A stretch of DNA of 64,000 bases from Halopiger aswanensis (lineage in GTDB: Archaea; Halobacteriota; Halobacteria; Halobacteriales; Natrialbaceae). This document shows positions 15,584-25,236 of the stretch, one piece after another. A program made the position numbers and the translations under genes. Under the pieces are notes generated by a model. That model was not told where the DNA came from and ran no database searches. It was given only the letters and a program-made list of their open reading frames with translations. The stretch is from contig NZ_RAPO01000001.1 in NCBI RefSeq assembly GCF_003610195.1, positions 930,001 to 994,000 on the forward strand, read 5' to 3'. Position 1 is the first letter of the stretch. Every line of letters begins with the position of its first letter.

Positions 15584-18355
15584 GTGCACGTACGCGGAAC
15601 CGTCGCGGGCGAGGTCGAGGTGCGGTCGGTGTCGACGAGCTACGGCGAGACCGATCTGGCGGAAGTGCCGCTGCAGCTGACGGCGATCGAGGCGGCGGCC
15701 GCGCCGGACGGCGGCCCCGAGAGCGAGCCGCTCGCGGCCGCCGTCGAGGGTGACTCCGTCGCCGACTCCGGCCCAAACCTCGAGCCCGACCCCGAGCCGA
15801 CGACGGTAACGCTCTGGAACAAGTGGACCGAATCGGCCGAACTCCTCGAGCCCGGGATGGAACTGCTCGTCACGAACGCCGAGCAAGATGAGTACCAGGG
15901 CGAGACGCAGTACAAGACGACCGGCGACTCCTACGTCGTCGTCGAGCCCTCGTTTCTGGTGAACGTAACCGCGATCCGCAACTGGGTGGAGTGTCCCCGC
16001 CTCTACTACCTGAACAAGCTCTCCGGCGTTCCGCTGAACTACCCCGTCGTCAAAGGGACCATCGTCCACGAGGTCTTCGGCGACCTCCTGCGCGGCCGGG
16101 ATCTCGAGGAATCCATCGACGCCCGCGTCGACGAGCACGGCCTCGAACTCGGGCTGCTGGGGGAATCCCCCGACTCGGTCGCCGAGGACGTCCGCGAGAA
16201 CGCCGGCGCGATCGAGGGCTGGCTCGAGCAGGGCCGGCTGACCGAAGAAGACAGTTGGCGCTCCGAACAACTGCTCATCAGCGAGACCTTCGGCATCCGC
16301 GGCCGCGCCGACGCGATCCGCCGGGGGGCGCCGGTCGAACTCAAGACGGGGAAGAACTTAAAGAAGGAACCGCGGTTCAAGGACAAGGTGCAGGCCGCCT
16401 GCTACGCCCTGCTGCTCGAGGAACACGGCGGCGACGTCGACACCGGGACCCTCCTGTACACGAAGAACTCGGCGCTGGACCGCAACGAGGAGACCGGCGA
16501 CCTCACCCCCGCCAAGGACTTCTCGATGGGCGACGGCCTGCTGAAGTTCGTCGTCCGGCTCCGGAACGAGATCGCGGCGATGGAGACGAGCGGCGATATC
16601 CCGACCGGCTACGAGGGGTCGGCCAAGTGCGAGTACTGCTTCGAGCAGGACACCTGTATGGTCGTCTCCGGTCGCCTCGATCAGGAGTCCAAGGCCGGTC
16701 AGATCGGCCAGGCCCTGCCCGACGAGGAACTCGAGTACTTCGAGCGGTTCTATCGGGCGATCGAGGAGGAACGCCGCGAGGTCCACCGCGAGTACGCCAA
16801 GCTCTGGGAGCAGGACGCCCAGGAGCGAGCCGACGACGACCGCGCGCTGATCGACCTCGAGTTCGTCGAGAAGCGACCGCTCGAGGGCGGGCGCTGGGAA
16901 CTCCGTGCGCGCCGCGAGGGCGGTGCGACATCGAAGCTCCGGGAGGGCGACCTCGTCCTCGCGAGTGACGGCCACCCGGTCCGTGGGCAGTCCGAACTCG
17001 CCCGCATCGAGCGATTGGACGACGAAATCGTCCTCACTGCCGACGAACCCGTCGAGGTCACGAGACTGGACGTCTACCCCTCCGAACTCACCACGGACCG
17101 ACTGCTCGCCGCCCTGCACGACGCGCTCCTGAAGGGCGACGAGCGACGGAAAGATATCCTGTTCGGCCGCGCCGATCCCGAGTTCGAGGAGATCGAGGAG
17201 ACCTTCATCGACAACAACGCGCGCCAGAACGAGGCCGTGACGAAGGCCGTCGGCGCGAAGGACTGTGCGCTGATCCACGGCCCGCCGGGCACCGGGAAAA
17301 CATACACCATCGCCCGCGCCATCCGCGCGATGGTCGAGCGCGGCGAGCGCGTCCTGCTGTCGGCCTTTACGAACCGCGCGGTCGACAACGCCTTGGAGGC
17401 ACTGCTCGAGCAACTCGAGGGCGTCATCGACGAAGAGCGGATCGTCCGCGTCGGCTCCGAGAGCGGCGTCCGCGACGACATGGAACCCTACCGCCTCGAG
17501 CGGGCCGGCGATCCCGAGGACCGACTCGCGGAGTTGCAGAACGCGCAGGTGGTCGCGGCGACGACGGCGACCTGCGGCTCCCGCATCATGAAGGAACAGT
17601 CGTTCGACGCGGCGCTGGTCGACGAGGCCGCCCAGTTGACCGAACCCGGTACCTGCGCGGCGATCAACCTCGCCGAGCGGTTCGTCCTCGTCGGCGACCA
17701 CGAGCAGCTGCCGCCGGTCGTGCGAGCCGAAAACGACCTCTCCGAGTCGCTGTTCGAGCGGCTCGTCGACCTCCACCCCGAGGCCGGCGTCATGCTCGAC
17801 CGCCAGTACCGGATGAACCAGCGCATCCAGGCGTTCGCCTCGCGGGAGTTCTACGACGGAAAACTGCGGCCCGCCGAACCCGAAGTCGCGGCCCGGACGC
17901 TGGACGACCTCGAGGGCGTTGCGCGCGCTGACCTGCCCGAACACCTGCAAGACCCCGTCTCGTTCGTCGACGTCGAGGGCGACGGCAGCCGGTACACCGA
18001 CAGCGAGGAGGCCGCCCGCATCGCCGAGTTGATCGAGGCCTACGAGGCGGCCGGCCTCGAGCGCTCGGAAATCGGCGTCATCGCACCGTTCCGCGCGCAA
18101 GTGTCCGAGATTTCGGCGCACGTCCCCGACGACGTCGCCGTCGACACCGTCGACCGCTTCCAGGGCTCGAGCCAGGAGGTCATCGTCGTCTCCTTCACCG
18201 CGACGGGGTCGCTCGAGGGGCCGATCTTCGAGGACTACCGGCGGATCAACGTCGCGCTCACGCGACCTAAGCGAGCGCTCGTGCTCGTCGGCGACTCGAA
18301 CGCGCTGGCGACCGATCCCGTCTACGGGCGGATGCTCGAGTGGGCGCGGCGCTGA
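15584..18355 (+). CDS. Dna2-like protein: OB fold, RecB/Cas4-type Fe-S nuclease and SF1B helicase
   Basis: A 923-residue DNA nuclease-helicase likely acting in replication or end resection. The N-terminus (1-125) looks like an OB fold (TVTLWNKWTESAELLEPGMEL, SYVVVEP) split by an acidic insert. The nuclease has Cys137 (NWVECPRLYYLNKL), His162, GRADAI (240-245), ELKTGK (252-257) and Cys349/Cys352/Cys358 (KCEYC...DTC), giving the four Cys of a Cas4/AddB-type iron-sulfur cluster. The helicase has Walker A GPPGTGKT (about 566-573), DEAAQ (~680), GDHEQLPPV and VDRFQGSSQEVIVVS. Start is GTG at 15584. Archaeal Dna2 assignment is by architecture; activity is inferred. Confidence 0.93.
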   Translation: MHVRGTVAGEVEVRSVSTSYGETDLAEVPLQLTAIEAAAAPDGGPESEPLAAAVEGDSVADSGPNLEPDPEPTTVTLWNKWTESAELLEPGMELLVTNAEQDEYQGETQYKTTGDSYVVVEPSFLVNVTAIRNWVECPRLYYLNKLSGVPLNYPVVKGTIVHEVFGDLLRGRDLEESIDARVDEHGLELGLLGESPDSVAEDVRENAGAIEGWLEQGRLTEEDSWRSEQLLISETFGIRGRADAIRRGAPVELKTGKNLKKEPRFKDKVQAACYALLLEEHGGDVDTGTLLYTKNSALDRNEETGDLTPAKDFSMGDGLLKFVVRLRNEIAAMETSGDIPTGYEGSAKCEYCFEQDTCMVVSGRLDQESKAGQIGQALPDEELEYFERFYRAIEEERREVHREYAKLWEQDAQERADDDRALIDLEFVEKRPLEGGRWELRARREGGATSKLREGDLVLASDGHPVRGQSELARIERLDDEIVLTADEPVEVTRLDVYPSELTTDRLLAALHDALLKGDERRKDILFGRADPEFEEIEETFIDNNARQNEAVTKAVGAKDCALIHGPPGTGKTYTIARAIRAMVERGERVLLSAFTNRAVDNALEALLEQLEGVIDEERIVRVGSESGVRDDMEPYRLERAGDPEDRLAELQNAQVVAATTATCGSRIMKEQSFDAALVDEAAQLTEPGTCAAINLAERFVLVGDHEQLPPVVRAENDLSESLFERLVDLHPEAGVMLDRQYRMNQRIQAFASREFYDGKLRPAEPEVAARTLDDLEGVARADLPEHLQDPVSFVDVEGDGSRYTDSEEAARIAELIEAYEAAGLERSEIGVIAPFRAQVSEISAHVPDDVAVDTVDRFQGSSQEVIVVSFTATGSLEGPIFEDYRRINVALTRPKRALVLVGDSNALATDPVYGRMLEWARR

Positions 18356-18445
18356 CTTCGGACCCGGTCCGCCCGAACGGTTGCGTCTCGTGAGTGTCCC
18401 GCGATGTGAACACTTACGTCGGACGCACGAAGACGCTGAGCCGAC

Positions 18446-19315
18446 ATGCGACTCGAGGCACAAAGCGCTGCGATTCGAGAGCTGTTTCCCGCCGACTACG
18501 CCGACCTCGCGCTTGCCGTCACCGAACTCGGTGGGTCGACGGGGGCGATGATCGTCCTCGCGCTGCTGTTCTGGCTCTCGAGTCGGCACCGTCGGAACAC
18601 CGCGCTGATCGTCAGCTACGCCTTCGCCGGCCTCGCCCTCCTCGTGGCGCTCAAGTCGCTCATCGGACTGCCCCGCCCGCCGGACGCGGTCCTGCTGCCC
18701 GGCGCCGCGGGGGAGGCCGACGGCTACGGCTTTCCGAGCGGCCACGCGTTCGCCGCCGTCGTGGTCTACGGGGGCCTCCTCTCGGCGTTCGACCGAAGGC
18801 GCGATCCGCGGGCCGTCCTGGCGGTCGGCGCCGTCGTCGTCGCCGTCTCGCTCTCGCGGGTCGTCCTCGGCGTCCACTACCTCGGCGACGTGATCGCCGG
18901 CGCGGCGATCGGGCTCGCCTTCCTACCCGCGATGAACCGCCTCACCCGCGGCGACCCGACGCGCGGGTTCGCGATCGCAGTCGTCCTCTCGCTGTCGGCC
19001 CTCGCCGTCGCCGGCGCGACCGAGGACGCCTTGCTCGGGTTCGGCGGCTCGGTCGGCGGCGTCCTCGCCACCCTCGGCATCGACGACTACGGGGTGCCGG
19101 CGCTGCGATCGCGCCTCGAGGCCGCCACCCTCGTCGGGCTCGGGGCCGGCGGCACCGTCGGCGTTCGGGCGCTCGAGGCCGCCGTGGCGGTCGCACCGCT
19201 GCTCGCGGGCCTGTACGCGGTGCTCGTCGCTTGGATCCTGCTCGCGCCGAGCGCGGTCGCCCGCTGCTCGACCGCCGTGTTCGACTCGCTCGCGCAGCGA
19301 CGGGGCGCGTCCTGA
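18446..19315 (+). CDS. PAP2-superfamily membrane phosphatase
   Basis: A 289-residue polytopic enzyme with all three PAP2 signatures: K-x6-RP (Lys70 to RP77-78, KSLIGLPRPP), PSGH (97-100, GFPSGHAF) and SR-x5-H-x3-D (SRVVLGVHYLGD, 137-148). Such enzymes dephosphorylate lipid phosphates or polyprenyl diphosphates at the membrane. Six or more hydrophobic helices are visible; the C-terminal ~120 residues extend beyond the usual core with extra helices. The substrate in this organism is unknown. Confidence 0.93.
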   Translation: MRLEAQSAAIRELFPADYADLALAVTELGGSTGAMIVLALLFWLSSRHRRNTALIVSYAFAGLALLVALKSLIGLPRPPDAVLLPGAAGEADGYGFPSGHAFAAVVVYGGLLSAFDRRRDPRAVLAVGAVVVAVSLSRVVLGVHYLGDVIAGAAIGLAFLPAMNRLTRGDPTRGFAIAVVLSLSALAVAGATEDALLGFGGSVGGVLATLGIDDYGVPALRSRLEAATLVGLGAGGTVGVRALEAAVAVAPLLAGLYAVLVAWILLAPSAVARCSTAVFDSLAQRRGAS

Positions 19316-19712
19316 GCTCTCGCGTCCCGTCCCCTGGCGGGCCCCGATCGTGTTACAGCCACAACAATAATGACGGCTAATGGGGAATGGCTATTCGCGA
19401 CAGCATGATAGGTGGGGAGACACCGCGTCCGATCGAACGGTACTTTCGGCGGCCGCAGCCGGGGCGAGCGGCCGACGGGGAGGAATCGACCGAGACCGGC
19501 CACCGGCGCCGAGCGGCCGATCTGCCGCAGCCGATCCGACTGCTCGCGCGCCCCTACGGCAGGACCGGATAACTGAGAGAACACGGCTCCGGACCGCTTC
19601 GAATCACGGTGGGTTTTCGGTCCGGCGCCTCGAGCGACGAGGGATGGGAAGTGCGGACGATCGCGAGTGAGTAGCAGCGATCGTCCGCTGCGGGTTCGTC
19701 GTTGATCCCGCG
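19316..19712. other. intergenic region, one doubtful 61-codon ORF
   Basis: No gene is supported here. An ORF on the plus strand (19387-19572; starts MAIRDSMIGGETPRPIERYF) has an A/T-rich upstream flank (CAACAATAATGACGG) but is Arg/Pro-rich with no recognisable family, and an overlapping frame starts 7 bases earlier. It may be a small protein or chance. The remaining bases show no RNA or repeat. Confidence 0.3.
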
Positions 19713-19910
19713 CTACGCCGACGAGTAATTCGCTCGTCCTTCCTCTTCGCTCATTCGAATCCAGTAGAGGCGGGTGTAGGGAAGGTGGATGAACCCCTCG
19801 TCCGCGAGGCGCACGCGGACGCCCTGTACCTTGCCGGAGTCGGTGATGTGGTCGGCGTCGACCGTTTCTTCGGCGAGCCCGTCCGGCCCCTCGTAGGCGA
19901 TCGTTGCCAT
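19713..19910 (-). CDS. small haloarchaeal protein, paralogue of the one at 37902-38165
   Basis: A 65-residue protein starting MATIAYEGPDGLAEETVDAD and containing HLPYTRLYWIRMS. It aligns by eye with the N-terminal two-thirds of the protein at 37902-38165 (ATI-YE, G--EE--VD-DHI, DEG, P--R-Y-I), so both belong to one small-domain family, probably beta-rich. Function unknown. ATG at 19910 is preceded by a weak A/T-rich sequence. Confidence 0.78.
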   Translation of the reverse strand: MATIAYEGPDGLAEETVDADHITDSGKVQGVRVRLADEGFIHLPYTRLYWIRMSEEEGRANYSSA

Positions 19911-19992
19911 GTGTGTGGGTGGCGATCCCTATCAATAAGTTCGGGGCACGCGAATTCGGGCGTCGGTCGCTGTCCGCGACTGGACGGACCGG

Positions 19993-20979
19993 TCACTCGC
20001 CCTCGTCCGCGTCCGCCGCTTCCCACAGCGGATACAGATCGTCCTCGACAGGTTCCGTGACCGACTCGCCGTCGACGAGCAGCCCCGAGCCGCCCGCCGT
20101 CACGACGCCGATTTCGGCTGCCTCGAGTCCCTCGTTCGCCAGCGCCGCGAGGCAGTCGCCGACCGCGTCGCGCGGCACGGTCGCGAGCAGCGCGCCGGAG
20201 CCGAAGATCCGCAGCGGGTCGACGCCGGCGGCGTCACAGAGCCGCGCGGTCTCCTCGCGGATCGGGACGGGGTCGCGGTCGACCTCGAGTCGCACGTCCG
20301 AAGCGCGCGCGAGCTCGAGCAGACCGGCCGCGACGCCGCCCTCGGTGGGGTCGTGCATCGCGGTCGCGTACTCGCGGACGACGCGGGCGTCGGGGACGAC
20401 GCTGATCTCCTCGAGGAAGGCTTCGGCCCGCATCCGAGTTTCGTCGTCGACGTCGAACTCGTCGGCGAAGTCGGCCGCGAGGATGGCCGTGCCCTCGATC
20501 CCCGCGGCCTTCGTTAGGATGATTCGGTCGCCGGGTTCGGCACCGCCGGTCGGGACGAACGACTCCGTCGCGCCCATCGCCGTCAGCGAGAGCAGCGGCC
20601 GCTCGAGTTGGTCGACGTACTCGGAGTGGCCGCCGACGATCGACGCGCCGACCTCGCTGGCGGCGGCGTGCAGGTCCTCGGTGATCGCCTCGAGAGCGGT
20701 CTGTTCGTCGGGGAGCATGACGACGACGGTCAGCCAGCGCGGATCGGCGCCGGAGGCGGCGACGTCGTTGCAGGCGACGTGGACGCCGAGGGTGCCGACC
20801 TGCGAGGCGGCCAACGAGATCGGGTCGGAACTGACGACCAGGTCGCCGCCCGGCCAGTCGATCGCGGCGGCGTCCTCGCCGTAGGCTGGCCCCTGCAGGA
20901 TCGTCTCGTCGGCGTCGGGCCCGCCCGTCCGATCGAACACGTGCGCGAGTAACTCGTCGGGTGGTACCTTCCCGGGCAT
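19993..20979 (-). CDS. AIR synthase-related protein (PurM/HypE/ThiL-like ATP-binding fold)
   Basis: A 328-residue protein of the AIR-synthase superfamily. The N-terminal domain has the ATP/Mg site region GPAYGEDAAAIDWPGGDLVV and HVACNDVAASGADPRWL with LPDEQTALEAI, and ASIVGGHSEYVDQ; the C-terminal domain has AMHDPTEGGVAAGLLELA and PVPIREETARLCDAAGVDPL, ending at FGSGALLATVP. The H-D-P-T-E-G-G segment and P-I-x-E are HypE-like, but no hydrogenase or other hyp gene is here, so the substrate is unclear. ThiL is another, less likely, reading. Confidence 0.85.
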   Translation of the reverse strand: MPGKVPPDELLAHVFDRTGGPDADETILQGPAYGEDAAAIDWPGGDLVVSSDPISLAASQVGTLGVHVACNDVAASGADPRWLTVVVMLPDEQTALEAITEDLHAAASEVGASIVGGHSEYVDQLERPLLSLTAMGATESFVPTGGAEPGDRIILTKAAGIEGTAILAADFADEFDVDDETRMRAEAFLEEISVVPDARVVREYATAMHDPTEGGVAAGLLELARASDVRLEVDRDPVPIREETARLCDAAGVDPLRIFGSGALLATVPRDAVGDCLAALANEGLEAAEIGVVTAGGSGLLVDGESVTEPVEDDLYPLWEAADADEGE

Positions 20980-21068
20980 AGCAGGACTTGGAACGATCGA
21001 CGGTTTGTACCTTCGGGATTCGGCTCGTATGCTGCCACAGGTAGTGATAGCGACCCGACCGCAAGCAG

Positions 21069-23852
21069 CTACTCCGACGTTTCCGACGCCAGTCCCTGCA
21101 GCGACCCCTCGCCGATCTCCTCGAGGACGTGCTCGTGGAACGCCTGCAGGGCGGCGCTCTCGTCCTCGGCGAGCACGACGTCGCTGGCCGACAGCGTCGC
21201 GAGGCCGAAGGCCCGCGGCGTCGGCGAGTCCACGAGGTGGCGTTCGACCGCGATCTCGCCCGCTGAAATCGCCTCGACGACGGCCTCGATTTCTTCGACG
21301 TTGAGTTTGTCCTCTAAGATCTCGCGGTAGGTTTCCTCGATCACCGCGAAGTTCTCGAGGTCCTCGGCGAAGCCGAGCAGCATCTCGCTGGAAACCTGCT
21401 GCTCGCTCGCGGACTTCTCGTAGCCCTTGTAGCGTTTGAGGATCATCAGCGAGCGCGTCGCGTTGATCCGGAAGTACCGCTGGAGCAGGTCCGTGCCGGA
21501 CAGCGCTGCGCGCAGGTCCTCGCGCACCTGCTCGGGTTCTAAGTCCTCGAAGATCCCCTCGAGGTCGACCTTCCGGTTCAGCGGCATCGAGAGGACGAAC
21601 CCGTTGTCCGCGACGGCGACGCGGACGTTGGCCGTCGCCTCCTGCGCGCAGCGGTAGGCGAGCAACCGCGAGAGGCCGTCGTTGAACTTCCGGCCGTAGG
21701 CGGAGTGGACGTAGTAGTGCCGTTCGTACTCGTCGCGGTCGCGTTCGACCTCGATCGCGAGACGACCGGGCGTGCTGACGCTCTCTGCGCCCGCGTAGCG
21801 CAGTTGATACTCGAACAGCCGCGCGATCGCCCGGACGCTGTCGTCGTCCAGCGGGCACTCGCGCAGCCACGCGCGGACCCGCGGCGGGCCACCTTCCGCG
21901 TAGTGCTCGAGGAGGTCGCCCTGGAACTCGAGAATCTCGCAGCCGAGATCGTAGGACAGCGGCAGGCGCTCCGAGTACCACGACGGCACCGTCGGCCGGG
22001 CGCTCGTGCGGTCGACGTAGACCTTCGAGCCCCGCCGGTAGCGGTACTCGAAGTGGTCGCCGCCGAGGACGAAGACGTCGCCCTTCTCCAAGGTGTCGAG
22101 GTAGTTCTCGTCGAGTTGGCCGACCCACTCGTCGCTCGCGCGGGTGTAGACGTCGCAGGTGAACGAATCGGGGATAGTGCCGATGTTCGTCATGTAGATG
22201 ACCCGCGCGAGGCGGCCCCGCTTGCCGATCAGCTCCCGGCCGACCTCGAAGTCCTCGTAGTGGTGCTCGCCGTCGGGCGGGTCGTTCTCGTCGCGCCAGA
22301 TTTTCGCGTAGACGTTCTTGTCCTCGAGGCCGGCGTACTCAGCGGTGAGGTAGCGGGCGAGGGATTCCCATTCTTCCTCGCTGTAGTTCCGATAGGGATA
22401 GGCGCGACGCAGAATCTCCGTCACCTCCGACTCGGGACGAACCTCTGCGATCGCCATCCCGTAGACGTGCTGGGCCGCCACGTCCTGGGCGTTTTCGGGT
22501 ATCGAAACGGAGTCGACGAACCCCTCCTCGGCCTTCTTGAGCATCACGGCGCACTCGAGCAGTTCGTCTCGATCCAGGGCGATAACGCGGCCGGTGACGG
22601 TCTGGCCGACGCGGTGGCCGGCGCGGCCGATCCGCTGGAGCAGGGCGGCCACCGATTTGGGCGAGCCGACCTGCACCACGAGGTCGACGTGGGGCATGTC
22701 GATGCCCAGTTCGAGGCTGGTCGAGGAGGTAACGACGTCGAGACTGCCGTCTTTCAGCCGCCCCTCGATGTCGTGGCGGACCTCTTTCGAGAGGCTGCCG
22801 TGGTGACAGCCCGAATTGTCCTCGTCGTAGGCGTCGAATCGCTCGCGGAGGTTGTGCAGCACCCGTTCGGCGCCCGATCTGGTGTTGGTGAACACGAGCG
22901 TGTTCGTGTGCTCCTGGATGTGCTCGTGGAGCGACCGGTAGAACCGGTCCTGGACGACCTCGCGGGGCGTGTTGATCAGGTCGTCGGTCGGACACTCGAG
23001 TTCGATGTCGAACTCGCGGGCGAAGCGGGCGTCGACGATGTCGTAGTCGCGGGGCTCTCCCCCCGGCTCGTTTTGGCCCACGAGGAACTCGGCGACCTGC
23101 GAGAGCGGTTCGATCGTCGCCGAACAGCCGATTCTGGTGATGTCGTGGTCGACCATCGCCTCGAGGCGCTCTAAGCTCACCGACAGGTGGGTCCCGCGCT
23201 TACCCGCGGCCAGCGAGTGGATCTCGTCGACGATGACGTACTCCACGGTACGAAGCTTCTCGCGGAACTTGGGGGAATTGAGGAGGATCGCGAGCGTCTC
23301 CGGCGTCGTGTTGAGGATGTGGGGCGTCTCCTCGAGCATCTTCTGGCGCTCGCTCGAGTCGGTGTCGCCGTGCCGGATGGCGTGGCGGATTTCGCCCATC
23401 TCTTCGCCGTTATCGCGATCCGCGACGACCGATTCGATCCCCTCGAGGGGGACCTCGAGGTTCCGGTGGATGTCGTTGGCCAGCGACTTCAGCGGCGAGA
23501 CGTAGAGGCAGTAGACCGAGTTCTCGAGGCCGTCGTCGTTCGCGCGATCCTCCGTGTACAGGTAGTTGATGATGGACGTAAACGACGCGAGCGTCTTGCC
23601 CGACCCGGTCGGCGCACAGATCAGCGTGTTCGTCCCCTCGTGGATCTTTGGAATCGCGCCCCGCTGGGGCGGCGTGAAGAAGCCCTCGTTCTCGGGGACG
23701 AACTCCCCGAACTCCTCGAGCCACCACTGTTGAACCGCGGGCTCGAGCGACGCGAAGACGTCCCCGTCCTCGATCGTCGTTGCGTCCGGATCGAAGGGGA
23801 GAGCGCCGTCGTCGACGGGCAACTCGAGACGATCGGTCTCGGTCTCGGCCAT
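21069..23852 (-). CDS. Lhr-like superfamily 2 DEAD/DEAH helicase
   Basis: A 927-residue ATP-dependent helicase. RecA-like domain 1 has TPPQRGAIPKIHEGTNTLIC (Q-motif and approach), Walker A APTGSGKT (80-87), DEIH (209-212) and SAT (RIGCSATIEPLS); domain 2 has TSTSLELGIDMPHVDLVVQV and the Arg-rich QRIGRAGHRVGQ motif VI. The ~350-residue C-terminal extension with a winged-helix/beta-barrel region is typical of Lhr core proteins, which unwind DNA:RNA hybrids in archaeal DNA repair. The start at 23852 is the only reasonable ATG. No operon partner. Confidence 0.95.
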   Translation of the reverse strand: MAETETDRLELPVDDGALPFDPDATTIEDGDVFASLEPAVQQWWLEEFGEFVPENEGFFTPPQRGAIPKIHEGTNTLICAPTGSGKTLASFTSIINYLYTEDRANDDGLENSVYCLYVSPLKSLANDIHRNLEVPLEGIESVVADRDNGEEMGEIRHAIRHGDTDSSERQKMLEETPHILNTTPETLAILLNSPKFREKLRTVEYVIVDEIHSLAAGKRGTHLSVSLERLEAMVDHDITRIGCSATIEPLSQVAEFLVGQNEPGGEPRDYDIVDARFAREFDIELECPTDDLINTPREVVQDRFYRSLHEHIQEHTNTLVFTNTRSGAERVLHNLRERFDAYDEDNSGCHHGSLSKEVRHDIEGRLKDGSLDVVTSSTSLELGIDMPHVDLVVQVGSPKSVAALLQRIGRAGHRVGQTVTGRVIALDRDELLECAVMLKKAEEGFVDSVSIPENAQDVAAQHVYGMAIAEVRPESEVTEILRRAYPYRNYSEEEWESLARYLTAEYAGLEDKNVYAKIWRDENDPPDGEHHYEDFEVGRELIGKRGRLARVIYMTNIGTIPDSFTCDVYTRASDEWVGQLDENYLDTLEKGDVFVLGGDHFEYRYRRGSKVYVDRTSARPTVPSWYSERLPLSYDLGCEILEFQGDLLEHYAEGGPPRVRAWLRECPLDDDSVRAIARLFEYQLRYAGAESVSTPGRLAIEVERDRDEYERHYYVHSAYGRKFNDGLSRLLAYRCAQEATANVRVAVADNGFVLSMPLNRKVDLEGIFEDLEPEQVREDLRAALSGTDLLQRYFRINATRSLMILKRYKGYEKSASEQQVSSEMLLGFAEDLENFAVIEETYREILEDKLNVEEIEAVVEAISAGEIAVERHLVDSPTPRAFGLATLSASDVVLAEDESAALQAFHEHVLEEIGEGSLQGLASETSE

Positions 23853-24012
23853 TAGTGAGGGCTGAGGGCCGGGTATGTAAGAGGGTTTGGCCAGCGGAGC
23901 GGAAGTGAAATTGCCGCGCTCGCGGATCGTCGGGCCACCGTCACGGCGTTCGGCCCCGCCGTCAAAATGACACTCGACTAAGAATTATGTCGCTGCGCGA
24001 AGACCGGCGATT

Positions 24013-24690
24013 ATGGGACGACCGACGACCGACCGGCGTTCGCCGCCGCCGGGACTCGGGGCGATCCCGCCGGTCACCGGCGTCACGCTCGTGCTCGCGC
24101 TGATCGCGCTCCCCGCGCTCGCGTTCGCGGCGGCGGCCCTCGAGCTATCGCAACCGGTCTCGCTCGCGCTCCAGTGGCTCGTCGCGATCGCGGTCGTCGC
24201 GGTCACGGTCGGCGTCGAGGGGCGCTCGCTGTCGTCGATCGGTTTCCGACGGCCGGCGTGGATCGACCTCGGCTATCTGCTCGCGGCGGCCGCGGGCGCG
24301 CTGCTGATCTTTCTCGTCACCGGACCGCTCGTGGCGGCGCTCGGACTGCCGGTCGAGTCCGGAGCGGGCGGCATCGCGGAGCTACCGAGTCTCCCCGTCG
24401 CGCTCGCGGCGGCGGTCACGGCCGGCGTCGTCGAAGAGCTCCTGTACCGGGGGTACGCGATCGAACGACTCCTCGAGTACTCGGGCAGTCCGCTCGTCGC
24501 CGGCGGCCTCACGTGGCTCGTGTTCACGCTCGCCCACGCGGTCGCCTGGCCGATCGGGAACCTGCTGCAGGTCGCCGCAGTCACCGCGATCTTCGTGGTC
24601 GTCTACCTCAGACGCCGTACGCTCGTGCCGGTCGTCGGCGCACATGTGCTGGTCTGGGTCCTCCCGGTTCTCGGCGCGTTCTTCGCGTGA
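24013..24690 (+). CDS. CPBP-family intramembrane metalloprotease (CAAX-protease like)
   Basis: A 225-residue membrane protein with about six hydrophobic helices. The ABI/CPBP active site is visible: EE-x3-R in GVVEELLYRGYAIERL (Glu141, Glu142, Arg146), F-x3-H in WLVFTLAHAVAW (His about 179) and a final N-x3-D/H-type element in VPVVGAHVLVW. These proteins cleave membrane substrates or process prenylated/bacteriocin-type peptides; the substrate is unknown here. ATG at 24013 follows an A-rich sequence, with leaderless spacing. Confidence 0.88.
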   Translation: MGRPTTDRRSPPPGLGAIPPVTGVTLVLALIALPALAFAAAALELSQPVSLALQWLVAIAVVAVTVGVEGRSLSSIGFRRPAWIDLGYLLAAAAGALLIFLVTGPLVAALGLPVESGAGGIAELPSLPVALAAAVTAGVVEELLYRGYAIERLLEYSGSPLVAGGLTWLVFTLAHAVAWPIGNLLQVAAVTAIFVVVYLRRRTLVPVVGAHVLVWVLPVLGAFFA

Positions 24691-24721
24691 CGGCGTTGCC
24701 CCGAATCGTCGTAAACCGCTC

Positions 24722-24985
24722 TCAGATCGCTGCGCCGATCGTCGCGACGAGGAACGCGTGCCAGACGACCGCAGCGGCTTTCGCACGGGTCGACGACGGC
24801 GGGATCGGCGGATTCCGAACGATCGCGTCGTAGACGAACACCGTCGCGAGCGCGGCGCCGCCGGCGAGGCCGGTCAGAAAGGCGACCGAGGTCGCGAGTC
24901 CGATGATCGCCCCGAGCGCGAGGCTCCCGACGATGGCGACCAGGAGCTTGTCGTAGTACTCGAAGTGCGGGGTTGCGGGGAGCAC
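24722..24985 (-). CDS. small haloarchaeal membrane protein
   Basis: An 87-residue protein with three likely transmembrane helices (LLVAIVGSLALGAIIGLAT, FLTGLAGGAALATVFVYDAI, AAAVVWHAFLVATIGAAI) and a short hydrophilic loop with PPIPPSSTRAK. It is convergent with the CPBP gene, 31 bp away. Function unknown; codon use is normal. Confidence 0.75.
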   Translation of the reverse strand: MLPATPHFEYYDKLLVAIVGSLALGAIIGLATSVAFLTGLAGGAALATVFVYDAIVRNPPIPPSSTRAKAAAVVWHAFLVATIGAAI

Positions 24986-25236
24986 TGGCCTTCTACCTAG
25001 TCCTTTGCCGTCCGACCTTGAGGATCGCTCGTCGATTCTGAGCGAGCGGGAACCGGTCCGGATCGGGTTCGGATCAAGTGGGTAGATAGCGCGCCGTCAC
25101 GGCTCCACTTCCGTCCGTTTCGGCGTCGGTCACCGAAGCCGTTCGGTTGACGACGGCCGAAAACACTATCTCCTCCGTCGTGAGCCCCAACAGCGTGGCC
25201 ACCACCCTTAACCCAGCGTGAACGTCAGGGTATCTC

